A DNA stretch of 62,954 bases from contig JAGVAP010000046.1 in the NCBI GenBank assembly GCA_020060215.1, positions 1 to 62,954 of the forward strand, in the 5' to 3' direction. This document shows, piece by piece, positions 52,828 to 62,700 of the stretch. The notes under the pieces were generated by a model that had not been told where the DNA came from, made no database searches, and saw nothing but the letters and a program-made list of their open reading frames with translations. This DNA is from Deltaproteobacteria bacterium (GTDB lineage: Bacteria; Desulfobacterota; DSM-4660; Desulfatiglandales; HGW-15). The first letter of the stretch is position 1. Each line of letters begins with the position of its first letter. Made by a program: the position numbers and the translations under genes.

Positions 52828-55800
52828 ATGGCGATTACCAACCATGAACGAGTCGGCAAGGCTCTTGATTTGCTGAAAGACGGACTGCGCCCGTTCCTCG
52901 AACGAGAAATGAAGGCACAGTATCAGCAGACCTGGTTTCAAGAGTTGCGGCAGGCGTTGCCCCCGCAGCAGGCCAGTTTCTTCCCAGATGAGTCCGGGGC
53001 GAGATGGGATGCAGCGGCGGTCCTGACCGCTATCTGGGCCAGGTGGAACGAGGTTTTTCGCAATACACTGGGTCAGGCCGAGCGGACATTGGTGAGCGAA
53101 CTACGCGAGGCCCGCAACAAGTGGGCACACCAATCCTCCTTCTCAACCGATGATGCCTACAGGGTGCTTGATTCAGTGGCGCGATTGCTGACGGCCGTCT
53201 CGGCTCCGCAGGCGGATGAAATCGAGAAGATGAAGATGGAACTCCTGCGGTTGCGGTTCGACGAGCAGGTGCGGACGGAGAAACGCAAAAGCGCCGGAAC
53301 CGCAATCGAGAGCCAAGCCAGCTCCACCTTGAAGCCCTGGCGGGAAGTGATCACCCCTCACCACGATGTTGCGAGCGGGCGCTACCAGCAGGCCGAGTTC
53401 GCGGCCGATCTGTGGCAGGTGCACTTGGGAGAGGGCACTGCCGAGTACAGGGACCCGGTGGAGTTCTTCCGGCGCACCTATCTCACCGAAAGCTTGAAGC
53501 GGCTGCTCTCTGGAGCAGTGCAGAGAGTGGCAGGATCAGGAGGGGACCCGGTCATTCAGCTCCAGACCAACTTCGGGGGCGGCAAGACCCATTCGATGTT
53601 GGCGCTGTATCATCTTTTCTCGGGTACTCCTCCCACGGAATTGCTCGGAATAGGGGGAGTGCTCGAGGAGGCGGGGGCAACGAAGGTCCCGAGCGCGAAA
53701 CGGGTGGTGCTCGTCGGAAACAAGATCTCACCCGGAAACCCAGTGAAGAAGCCCGATGGAACGGTGGTGCGGACTCTATGGGGTGAGCTCGCTTATCAGC
53801 TGGGCGGGAAGAAGGCCTTTGCGCGCGTGCGCGCCGACGATGAAAAGGCCACCAGCCCGGGGGATGTGCTCCGGGAGCTTTTCAATGAGTACGGGCCGTG
53901 TCTCATTCTCATCGATGAATGGGTCGCCTATGCGCGCCAGCTCCACGACCAGGGCGACCTGCCGGCGGGAAGTTTCGAGACGCAGTTCACGTTTGCGCAG
54001 GTGCTCACCGAGTCGGCCAAGCTGACGAAGAACTCTCTTCTCGTGATCAGTCTCCCAGCGTCGGACACAACAGGGTCGCCTCACATCCAGGCCGACGATG
54101 CGGAGGTGGGAGGGCAGCGCGGACGGGAGGCCCTTGGCCGCCTGCGAAATGTCGTGGGCAGGGTGGAGTCCTCCTGGCGGCCGGCCAGCGCCGAGGAAGG
54201 ATTCGAGATCGTGCGCCGGCGGCTTTTTGAGCCCCTGGTGGAACCTTCGAAGTTCAAGGACCGGGACGTAGTGGCGCGCGCATTTGCGGATCTGTACAAG
54301 GGTCAGCACCAGGAGTTCCCGCTCGAGTGTCGGGAATCGGATTACGAAAAACGGATCAAGGCAGCCTATCCCATCCACCCGGAGGTCTTCGACCGTCTCT
54401 ACACGGATTGGTCCACTCTCGTGAAATTCCAGCGAACCCGGGGTGTCCTGCGGTTGATGGCCGCGGTGATCCACAGCCTCTGGGAAAAGGGGGACCGGAA
54501 CCCGCTCATCCTGCCCGCCAACATCTCCATCGATGACCCCCGGGTCCAGTTCGAGTTGACGCGCTATCTTTCCGACAACTGGACCCCCATCCTTGAAAAG
54601 GACGTGGACGGCCCCAGCTCCTTGCCTCTTCGGATTGACAGTGAAGTGCCGAACTTGGGCAAATTCGCTGCCTGCCGGCGCGTGGCACGAACCATCTACC
54701 TTGGCTCGGCACCGACTCCCACCGCTGCCAACAGGGGATTGGAAGACCGGCACGTGAAGCTTGGGTGCGTGATGCCCGGCGAGTCGCCGGCGGTCTTCGG
54801 GGATGCACTGAGACGGCTTGCCGCTGCGGCAACTTATCTTTATCAGGATGGACCCAGGTACTGGTATTCCACCCAGCCCACGGTCACAAAGCTCGCCGAG
54901 GATCGGGCCGAACAGCTTAATCGCGATCCGGACAAGGTAGCCCAGGAGCTGGATAAGCGCCTTCGAAGGAACCTGGAACGGAAGGGTGACTTTAGCCGCA
55001 TCCATCCTCTTCCAGGATCGAGCGGTGATGTGCCCGACGATCTGGATGCGAGACTCGTGGTTCTCGGGATTGACCACCCCTACAGCAAAGAGCCCGGGAG
55101 CCCGGCAATTACAGCAGCAAAGGCCATCCTCGAAAACCGCGGCAACTCCCCACGCCTCTACCGGAACACCCTGGTTTTTCTGGCAGTCGACAAAACCAGG
55201 CTTCAAGATCTCGATGAAGCGGTCCGCAGATACCTCGCCTGGGAATCCATCCTTGCCGAGAAGGACACCCTGGATCTCTCACCTCACCAGGTGAAACAGG
55301 CAGAGACCCAGAAGACGGGTGCAGACGGCGCCGTGACGGCACGGCTGCCGGAGGCCTATCAATGGCTGCTGGTCCCCACGCAGACTAACCCGCTGGCTCC
55401 GGTCGAGATCCAAGCGATTCGGCTCTCCGGCTCTGATGCCCTGGCTGTCCGTGCAAGCAAGAAGCTGAAGAACGATGAGCTGCTCGTCATAACCTACGCA
55501 GCCTCGCTCCTTCGGATGGAATTGGATCGCGTCCCCCTCTGGCGGGGAGACCATGTGGCCATCAAGCAACTGATCGAGGACTTCGGGCGCTACCTGTACC
55601 TGCCGCGCCTAAAGGACTCTTCTGTCCTGCTGGAGGCGATCAGAGGTGGAATCGGATTGCTGACCTGGACCCGTGACTCCTTTGCCTATGCCGATAGTTA
55701 CGACGATGACAGCAAGCGATACCGCGGACTCCGTGGTGGTCAGGTCATCCTGCTGGGAGAAGACAGCACGGGCCTGCTCGTGAAACCCGAGGTTGCAGTG

Positions 55801-56151
55801 AGGCAGTTGAAAGCCGAGGCACCTCCTCCACCTGTGCCACGAACTGGTGACGGCGGGACCGGCAAAGACCCAGGACCTCCTGCACCCATTCCGCCGAGTC
55901 CAGTGGAGCCCCAGCGGCCCAAACGCTATCACGGCGCCGTCTCCCTTGACCCCGAGCGGGTAGGCCGCGACGCGGGCAGGATCGCCGAAGAGGTCATTGC
56001 CCACCTGGTCGGCCAAGTCGGGGCATCGGTCAAAGTCACCCTCGAGATCGAGGCCGAACTCCCAGGTGGCGCCCCCGACAACGTCGTGCGCATTGTCACT
56101 GAAAACGGCCGCACCCTGAAGTTCACGAGTGGAGGATTTGAAAGGGAATAG
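52828..56151 (+). CDS. DUF499-family AAA ATPase with N-terminal HEPN domain
   Basis: 1107 residues. Residues 1-120 form a Swt1-like HEPN domain with the RX4H catalytic-type motif R96-NKWA-H101. After a coiled coil, the DUF499 ATPase has Walker A TNFGGGKTHSMLALYH (about 248-263), Walker B CLILIDEWVAYARQL (about 357) and a sensor region LLVISLPASD. The middle and C-terminal parts are DUF499-specific, followed by a proline-rich linker (about 990-1035, APPPPVPRTGDGGTG, PGPPAPIPPSPVEPQ) and a small beta domain. It is paired with the DUF1156 gene (2-bp gap), a recurring couple in defence islands. The HEPN domain suggests an RNA-cleaving or protein-interaction output. Confidence 0.85.
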   Translation: MAITNHERVGKALDLLKDGLRPFLEREMKAQYQQTWFQELRQALPPQQASFFPDESGARWDAAAVLTAIWARWNEVFRNTLGQAERTLVSELREARNKWAHQSSFSTDDAYRVLDSVARLLTAVSAPQADEIEKMKMELLRLRFDEQVRTEKRKSAGTAIESQASSTLKPWREVITPHHDVASGRYQQAEFAADLWQVHLGEGTAEYRDPVEFFRRTYLTESLKRLLSGAVQRVAGSGGDPVIQLQTNFGGGKTHSMLALYHLFSGTPPTELLGIGGVLEEAGATKVPSAKRVVLVGNKISPGNPVKKPDGTVVRTLWGELAYQLGGKKAFARVRADDEKATSPGDVLRELFNEYGPCLILIDEWVAYARQLHDQGDLPAGSFETQFTFAQVLTESAKLTKNSLLVISLPASDTTGSPHIQADDAEVGGQRGREALGRLRNVVGRVESSWRPASAEEGFEIVRRRLFEPLVEPSKFKDRDVVARAFADLYKGQHQEFPLECRESDYEKRIKAAYPIHPEVFDRLYTDWSTLVKFQRTRGVLRLMAAVIHSLWEKGDRNPLILPANISIDDPRVQFELTRYLSDNWTPILEKDVDGPSSLPLRIDSEVPNLGKFAACRRVARTIYLGSAPTPTAANRGLEDRHVKLGCVMPGESPAVFGDALRRLAAAATYLYQDGPRYWYSTQPTVTKLAEDRAEQLNRDPDKVAQELDKRLRRNLERKGDFSRIHPLPGSSGDVPDDLDARLVVLGIDHPYSKEPGSPAITAAKAILENRGNSPRLYRNTLVFLAVDKTRLQDLDEAVRRYLAWESILAEKDTLDLSPHQVKQAETQKTGADGAVTARLPEAYQWLLVPTQTNPLAPVEIQAIRLSGSDALAVRASKKLKNDELLVITYAASLLRMELDRVPLWRGDHVAIKQLIEDFGRYLYLPRLKDSSVLLEAIRGGIGLLTWTRDSFAYADSYDDDSKRYRGLRGGQVILLGEDSTGLLVKPEVAVRQLKAEAPPPPVPRTGDGGTGKDPGPPAPIPPSPVEPQRPKRYHGAVSLDPERVGRDAGRIAEEVIAHLVGQVGASVKVTLEIEAELPGGAPDNVVRIVTENGRTLKFTSGGFERE

Positions 56152-56163
56152 GGGAGAAACAAT

Positions 56164-57705
56164 ATGTCCGTGGCAAGAGCGATCAAAGAACAGCGTGACG
56201 TATTTTTGTCTCACCGGGGAAATGATAAACCTTTTGTACGTAAACTGGCGGCAGATATTGAGAACACGAGATATGGCGACCGTTTCTTGAGAGTGTGGCT
56301 GGATGAGGCAGAAATTCGACCGGGTCAAAGCGTGCCAGGAATGGTCAATGATGGACTGGAAAGAAGCCGATTCATCGTTCTGGTCATGACGTCTGCGTAT
56401 TTCACAAGTGAGAGCGGTTGGACTGACGCGGAATGGCACGCGGCCCTATATAGGGATCCGGACAATCGTAAAGGCCGCATCATCCCCATAGTAGCTGGTG
56501 ATTGTCCCTATGTGCCGATGCTTTTGCGTCACCTCCTCTCGCTTGATCTCCGAGGAAGCAATTATGAAAAAGATTTCCTTCGCCTTTCTGCCATCCTGAG
56601 GAATGAATCTCTACGGAGGCCCATTACATACCGAGGACAATTGATCAGATCCAATGGCTTGATCGACCGGGTAACTCTCTTTGCTGAACGGTCAGTTCCG
56701 GAAGGCGATCCCGACCCAGTAGAAGAGATTCTGTCGTGCAACCTTCTGCCTGTAGATCGTCTACCGATGTACCTGTACGAGGCACCCATTAAGCGCGACC
56801 TGAGGGAGACAAAGCCTGATGGGACTGAAAAATTGCCCTCGAAAGCGATGCTCAAAGATCAGATCCGCAGAGTTCAAGTGGCTTCAGGCGAGGAAAAGCT
56901 TTGGACTCCTGCATTCCGCATCCTGGGCGATCGTGTCCTAACCTTCCATGATCTTGAAGAGGATGACTCGCCCCTGGCTCCAATAGCTGATCAGAAGGAC
57001 GCGGTTCGGATTCACTTTGCTGATGCACTCCAAGAAGAAGATGATAGGCGGGTCCTGACTTCTCTCTTGAATATGAGCTTAATTAGACACCTGATGGGAC
57101 GAGGTTTGCGTGTAGATGACAAGAAAGGGAATCGCTTCTTCTTCCCACCGAAAGAAGGAAAGGCTCACGAAATACCATGGAAGCCATTCCGGAAGCAAAC
57201 CAGAAGAACAGTGACCAAACCCTACAAGAAAGGCGACGACATCATCCATTGGATCCACCAAGCTGCCTATATAAAGGTCGTCTTTCTCGCTTCCAGGTTC
57301 TTCCTGCAGATCACGCCAACATGGTTGCTTACAGAAGACGGCGAAAAAGTCAAAGGCGGGCCTGAGGTGGGCAGGATCGTAAACCGATGGACTGGACGAG
57401 AGCGAAACCTAAGCGTCCTTTATCACGTTAGGTTCTGGACGTGGATCCTCCGTCGAAGCCCCGGACCATTTATCTCGATACGCGTTGGTGAGCAGACGAT
57501 GGATGTGGCGACTGTCCCAGCGTACGTCGCACAATCCTACGGAATTGCGAACGATCAAAGGAACGTTTTGGAGGCACTTGATGAGGCAGCGCCTAGAATA
57601 GCATTGGAGGAGGAGGGCCTTCAGTTTGAATTGAATACTCCTGAAGATGAGGAGGATAGCGAGTCTCCTGAGTTCGTGGATAGTGAAGGGAAAACTGAAG
57701 AGTAG
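56164..57705 (+). CDS. TIR-APAZ protein (SPARTA effector subunit)
   Basis: 513 residues. The N-terminal TIR domain (about 10-150) shows DVFLSHRGNDKPFVRKLA, FLRVWLDEAEIRPGQS, RFIVLVMTSAYFTSESGW and the catalytic Glu E90 in WTDAEWHAAL, as in NAD-consuming TIRs. From about 190 the protein matches APAZ: LPMYLYEAPIKRDL, LNMSLIRHLMGRGLRVDD, NRFFFPPKEGK, RRTVTKPYKK, FFLQITPTWLLTEDG and GRERNLSVLYHVRFWTWIL. The acidic C-terminus (EDEEDSESPEF) is typical of such partners. In known SPARTA systems guide/target recognition by the paired Argonaute oligomerises TIR domains and depletes NAD. It starts 12 bp after the DUF499 gene with GGGGAG upstream. Confidence 0.87.
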   Translation: MSVARAIKEQRDVFLSHRGNDKPFVRKLAADIENTRYGDRFLRVWLDEAEIRPGQSVPGMVNDGLERSRFIVLVMTSAYFTSESGWTDAEWHAALYRDPDNRKGRIIPIVAGDCPYVPMLLRHLLSLDLRGSNYEKDFLRLSAILRNESLRRPITYRGQLIRSNGLIDRVTLFAERSVPEGDPDPVEEILSCNLLPVDRLPMYLYEAPIKRDLRETKPDGTEKLPSKAMLKDQIRRVQVASGEEKLWTPAFRILGDRVLTFHDLEEDDSPLAPIADQKDAVRIHFADALQEEDDRRVLTSLLNMSLIRHLMGRGLRVDDKKGNRFFFPPKEGKAHEIPWKPFRKQTRRTVTKPYKKGDDIIHWIHQAAYIKVVFLASRFFLQITPTWLLTEDGEKVKGGPEVGRIVNRWTGRERNLSVLYHVRFWTWILRRSPGPFISIRVGEQTMDVATVPAYVAQSYGIANDQRNVLEALDEAAPRIALEEEGLQFELNTPEDEEDSESPEFVDSEGKTEE

Positions 57706-57715
57706 GAGATACAGC

Positions 57716-59287
57716 ATGCGACGGCGGAAACGACCACACAAGAGACCGTCATTTGAATCAGGGATAATTTCAGAGCCGCTGCTTTCGTTCGGTGGTCAGC
57801 ATGTCCATATCGATCCTAAGACTGGCCTGGGTCTTTATGGTCCCTACAGTCCGGCTGGCCAGCGAAATCCTGTTTTGACTAGCATTGCGCTCGGCTGCGT
57901 CGGTCCTCCAAACATGATAGCCGATGCGGAGCAATGGGTCCAGGCCTGTCGGAGACAACTGGTCAACAGCGGGATAGAGCCGCTACAAAATCCATTTTTT
58001 CCGGGGTTCAATAGAGATCACCCATTCCAATGCGAGTTGCTGTTCGGCGATCCCTGGCGCCAGCCGGTCAAGAATACAGACATGGACGCAGCCTTACGGG
58101 AACCGAATTTCTATGAACGCATCCGTCAGATAATTCGTCTTTATATAGAGGCTATTGAAATTTTGGCCGGTCGCGATCCAAAACCAAATGTAATCCTTTG
58201 TTGTATCCCAAAGGAAGTGATCGACCTCTGCACTGTCGTGACGAGGCAGTCAGGGGAAGTGAAAAGGAGGCGCGTCAGTAGTGCTGAAAGGAAAGCCCTC
58301 AAAGCGGTGGCTCAGGGACAGGCATTTCTATTCCCGAATATGGATCCGACGTTGAGCATTGAGGACGACATGGGAGGTCATCAAAATCTACGCCGAGGTC
58401 TCAAGGCTCAGGGAATGCGTTTTGATATACCGACGCAACTTGTATGGCCTCGTACTTTACGCCTAGGAGGCCAAGATCTGAGAACTGGCGAGAGCGCTTG
58501 CCAGGACATAGCTACCCGAGGCTGGAATCTTGCGACGGCACTTTACCACAAGGCTGGTGGCTCGCCTTGGCGACTAGCAGACGTTTCACCCAATACATGT
58601 TTCGTAGGTGTTTCTTTTTACCGAGATGCTGGAGGAGCGAATCCGAGGATACGAACTGCAATGGCACAGGCCTTCACCTCGTCTGGTGATGGATATGTGC
58701 TACGTGGTACCTCTTTTGAATGGGATGAATCAGAACAAGGGCGTTCCCCGCATCTCGACGAGAATGCTTCTGCGGATCTCATGCGAGATGTGCTTGACCT
58801 ATACAAGCGTCAGAACCGCGGCAGTCTGCCAAATCGTGTTGTGGTGCATAAGACATCTCGCTTTTGGGAGGATGAATTGGCCGGTTTTCAAAATGCCTGC
58901 GATATTGTCCCAGAGCACGATTTCGTGGCTTTTGGTTCGCGCGGTTTGCAGTTTTATCGGCCTGGAGATTATCCGCCCTTGCGGGGCACATATGTCAAGC
59001 TCAGCGATAGCGACTTGCTGCTCTATACGGTGGGATATGTTCCGTACCTCCGGACCTATCCAGGCGCCCGCGTCCCTCAGCCAATGGAAATAGTCGAACA
59101 CCACGGTGATAGCCCATGGAGCGTCGTTCTGGAAGAGATTATGGCTCTTACAAAGATGAACTGGAACACTGCGGCCTTTGCTTGCCACGAACCCATCACT
59201 CTGGCTTTTTCTCGAAAAGTGGGTCAGATACTTGCCGAATTAGGACCTAAGATGCCAATGCGTCCTGAATATCGTTTCTATATGTAA
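57716..59287 (+). CDS. Short prokaryotic Argonaute (MID-PIWI), catalytically inactive
   Basis: 523 residues from ATG 57716 (TAGGAGAT 5 bp upstream, 10 bp after the TIR-APAZ stop). It lacks N and PAZ domains. The MID domain (about 140-270) has VILCCIPKEVIDLC and HQNLRRGLKAQGMRFDIPTQ, the 5'-end guide pocket. The PIWI domain (about 290-523) has CFVGVSFYRDAGG, where active enzymes have a catalytic Asp at the Ser of VGVS (S300), and RVVVHKTSRFWEDEL, where a second Asp is also missing. It ends in EYRFYM, with an aromatic C-terminus as expected for PIWI. It is therefore a binding-only Ago that should need its TIR-APAZ partner for output. Confidence 0.88.
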   Translation: MRRRKRPHKRPSFESGIISEPLLSFGGQHVHIDPKTGLGLYGPYSPAGQRNPVLTSIALGCVGPPNMIADAEQWVQACRRQLVNSGIEPLQNPFFPGFNRDHPFQCELLFGDPWRQPVKNTDMDAALREPNFYERIRQIIRLYIEAIEILAGRDPKPNVILCCIPKEVIDLCTVVTRQSGEVKRRRVSSAERKALKAVAQGQAFLFPNMDPTLSIEDDMGGHQNLRRGLKAQGMRFDIPTQLVWPRTLRLGGQDLRTGESACQDIATRGWNLATALYHKAGGSPWRLADVSPNTCFVGVSFYRDAGGANPRIRTAMAQAFTSSGDGYVLRGTSFEWDESEQGRSPHLDENASADLMRDVLDLYKRQNRGSLPNRVVVHKTSRFWEDELAGFQNACDIVPEHDFVAFGSRGLQFYRPGDYPPLRGTYVKLSDSDLLLYTVGYVPYLRTYPGARVPQPMEIVEHHGDSPWSVVLEEIMALTKMNWNTAAFACHEPITLAFSRKVGQILAELGPKMPMRPEYRFYM

Positions 59288-59413
59288 TCGACCTGACATC
59301 TTCAAGCTCGACAAACCAGCAAGTGAAAGAAGGAAATCCCTCTTGCCGATATGGCAGAAACCCAAGACTAGGAGTGTCGCTGTGGTTGGCGCCCTATTCC
59401 AGGAAGAGGTCGA

Positions 59414-59746
59414 ATGGCGGAGATCGTGGCTGAATGCGAGCGATCATTGCCGCATGAGACCGGGGGCTGTCTCGTAGGTTATTGGGCAACCAGGGAGATT
59501 GTGATAACCGAGATGATCGGACCTGGACCAAATGCGTTGCACGCCGAGCTGAATTTTGCGCCTGATCACGAATGGCAGGTTTCTGAGATTGCGAGAACTT
59601 ACGAGGAGAGCAATTTTGTCCATACGTATCTAGGGGATTGGCACTCACACCTCAACCCCTTCGGACCCAAATATAAGCTGGAAAGATCTTGCCAAGAGCG
59701 AATTGGTGATTTTCTAAAGGAAGGGATATCGCATGCAGAAGATTGA
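59414..59746 (+). CDS. Truncated JAB/MPN-type metalloprotease-like protein
   Basis: 110 residues with the JAB pattern: HETGGCLVGYWATREIVITE (the Glu that activates water), MIGPGPNALH, FAPDHEWQVSEIA and the zinc motif YLGDWHSHLNPFG. The continuation expected in full JAB proteins (S-x7-S-x2-D and a further about 50 residues) is missing: after the HSH motif there is PKYKLERSCQERIGDF and a stop inside the next gene. It is probably a broken gene. Complete relatives occur in defence operons with ubiquitin-like machinery. No strong ribosome binding site precedes the ATG. Confidence 0.55.
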   Translation: MAEIVAECERSLPHETGGCLVGYWATREIVITEMIGPGPNALHAELNFAPDHEWQVSEIARTYEESNFVHTYLGDWHSHLNPFGPKYKLERSCQERIGDFLKEGISHAED

Positions 59747-62700
59747 TGGAAAGATTCTCTTTTCAGCTAGCGATTTGGCCGGCTTCCTGGATTGCCGACA
59801 TGCTACCACCCTCGATCTGAAAAACCTGGAAAAACCGCTGGAAAAGACCGCGGATGACCCCCAAACGAAGCTCATCCAAGAAAAAGGGTTCCAGCACGAA
59901 GAGAGATATCTAGCCTCACTTGTGAATGCGGGCGTCCACGTGAAGGACCTGAAAACTGGCAGCCATGACTTGGACGAGTCGGTTCGTGTCACTATGGATG
60001 CAATGAAGCAGGGCGCCGAGGTGATCTACCAGGCATGCCTGCGTTCCGACCCTTTTCTTGGATACGCCGATTTTCTAAGAAGAGTGGAGCGACCCTCCAC
60101 GTTGGGAAGTTACAGCTACGAAGTTGTGGACACAAAGCTCTCAAGGAGTCCCAGGGCCAGGTACATCATCCAGCTTTGCCTTTACTCTTCTATGATTGAG
60201 AAGATCCAGGGAGTCTCCCCCCGTGCAATGCACTTGATCTTGGGCGACGGCACGGAAAAGAGTTTTCGGGTGGCGGAATTCTTTCACTACTTCCAGCAGG
60301 TTCAAGCCCAATTTCTGAATCATGTGAGAGGAGAAGGAGAGAAAACCTATCCTGAACCCAGCGCCCACTGCGGCCAATGCCATTGGCGTGGGATCTGCGA
60401 AGACCAATGGGAGGAGGATGACCATCTCTGCCGGGTCGCCAACATCACCCGTGGTCAAATCGAGAAGCTGGGAAGCCAGGGCATAGAGACAATGGCTCAA
60501 CTGGCTGGACTCCCTCAAGGTCAGCGGGTGGTCGGGATCCAGCCTTCCACGGCGGAGCGGCTCAGGGGTCAAGCCGCATTGCAGAAGCATAAGCTGAAAA
60601 CCGGAGAAGACCGCTACGAGATCTTGCCTGTCGACCCGGACGGCATCCAGGGCTTTTGCCGGCTGCCGAGACCGGATGCCGGCGATCTCTTCTTCGACAT
60701 GGAAGGTGATCCCCTGGAGGAAGGGGGCTTGGAATATCTATTCGGAATCTACTATTTCGAAAATGGCTCAGCTCATTACAAAGCGTTTTGGGCCCACAAC
60801 CCACAGGAGGAGCGGCAGGCGTTCCGGGATTTCATGGCATTTGTCATGCCGCGGCTTGTGAGCCATCCCCAGGCCCACATCTACCATTACGCCGCTTATG
60901 AGGAGACGGCGCTCAAAAGACTGATGTCTCTCCACGGAGTCTGCGAAGCGGAGGTCGATTACCTGTTGCGAAGCGGGAAACTGGTGGACCTCTACAAAGT
61001 AGTCAAGGGCGGGATCCGGGTTTCCGAGCCAAGGTACTCCATCAAGAACCTGGAGGTCTTCTATGCCGGGAAACGGCAGGGGGAGCTGGCTGACGGCGGG
61101 ACAAGCATCGTCTACTATGAGCAGTGGAAACAAACCCGAGATCCTCGGCTCCTGGAGGAAATCCTGGCTTACAATGAGACCGATTGCCGGTCCCTGTATC
61201 AGCTAAGAGAATGGCTGCTTCAAATAAGACCCCAGGGCACCCCCTGGTGCGGAGAGCAGGCCGAAGAAGAGGGTGAGCCCGAAAAGCCGGAGAAGGTGCG
61301 GGAGCAGGAAGAGCGTCTCGAGCAGTACAGGCTAAAGCTGCTTTCTGATCCTTCCATCGGCCAAACCATTTCAGACCCGGAGCGCAGCTTCAGGGAGGTC
61401 GTGTATCAAATCCTCGATTTCCACCGCCGCGCCGCAAAACCGGAATGGTGGTCCATGTTCGCCCGAAGCGAAATGGAAGAAGAGGAATTGGTCGACGAAC
61501 CTGAGTGCATCGGTTGCCTCGAAATGGTGGGACGTCCTGAACCGGTCAAGCGATCCCTGCTCTACACGTATCGGTTCCCAGAGCAGGAATTCAAGTTCAA
61601 GGCAGGGGATGACTGCCTCCGTGCGGATACGCTGGAAAGATCGGGCACAATCGAAGAAATAGACGAGAACCGCCGCGTGATCCGTCTGAAGCTCGGGAAC
61701 AAGAACAGACTACCTGAACGCTTGTGTATCATTCCAACCGGGCCAATAAAGACGGAGATCCTAAGGGAAGCGCTATACCGTTTTGCCGACAGCCTCATCG
61801 CCGCGAGTGGACGATATCAGGCCATCATCGACTTCCTGCGCCGTGAGCGTCCCCGCATCAAGGGTAGAAGGGGCGAAACTTCAATCGTAAGCCCGGGCGG
61901 CAATCTCATCCAGGAGGTGATTGATGCCGCAAGCCGGCTGGACCGGAGCTATCTCTTCATTCAAGGGCCGCCGGGGGCTGGAAAAACCTATACCGGTTCG
62001 CACTTGATCACTGCCCTCATCAAGATGGGTTTTCGCGTAGGGGTTTCTTCGAACAGTCACAAGGCCATCAACAACCTGCTCGCCTCAGTCGAAAAGCGCG
62101 CCCAGGAACAGGGGCTGAGGTTTACCGGAGTCAAGAAATCCAGCGCGGGCGATCCGGATAGTTTTTTCAATGGCAAGCTTATCCGGGACGAGAAAGACAA
62201 GGAGGCGGTTATCGGGTCCCAGGCGCAATTGCTTGCCGGGACCGCATGGCTCTTCTCGGATCCGGATCTGGATCAGTCATTGGATTACCTTTTTGTGGAT
62301 GAGGCCGGGCAGGTGGCCCTCGCAAACCTTGTGGCCATGGGTACAAGCGCAAAGAACATCGTCCTGCTGGGGGACCAAATGCAGCTTCAGCAACCCATAC
62401 AAGGGGTGCACCCGGGACATTCCGGGGAATCTGCCCTGGATTACCTGCTCCAGGGTGAGGCGACCATCTCTGATGATCGAGGGGTCTTCCTCCCACTCAC
62501 CTGGCGAATGCACGAAGACATCTGCAGATTCATTTCAGAGGCGGTTTACGACGGAAGACTTTATCCGGCCGCCGACACCGAGAGCCAAAGGCTGGTCCTT
62601 GGCCCGCGGGCTCATCCCGCCCTCCGCAAAACCGGGATCCGATTCCTTCCGATAAATCATGAGGGTTGTTCTCAGCGCAGCGAGCCGGAAGCAGAGTTGG

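Noticed and set aside
44382..56151. Complete class 1 DISARM
   Set aside because: Although the helicase resembles DrmD and a methyltransferase is present, no DrmA, DrmB (DUF1998) or DrmC (phospholipase D) gene is found; the DUF499 ATPase is not a DISARM component.
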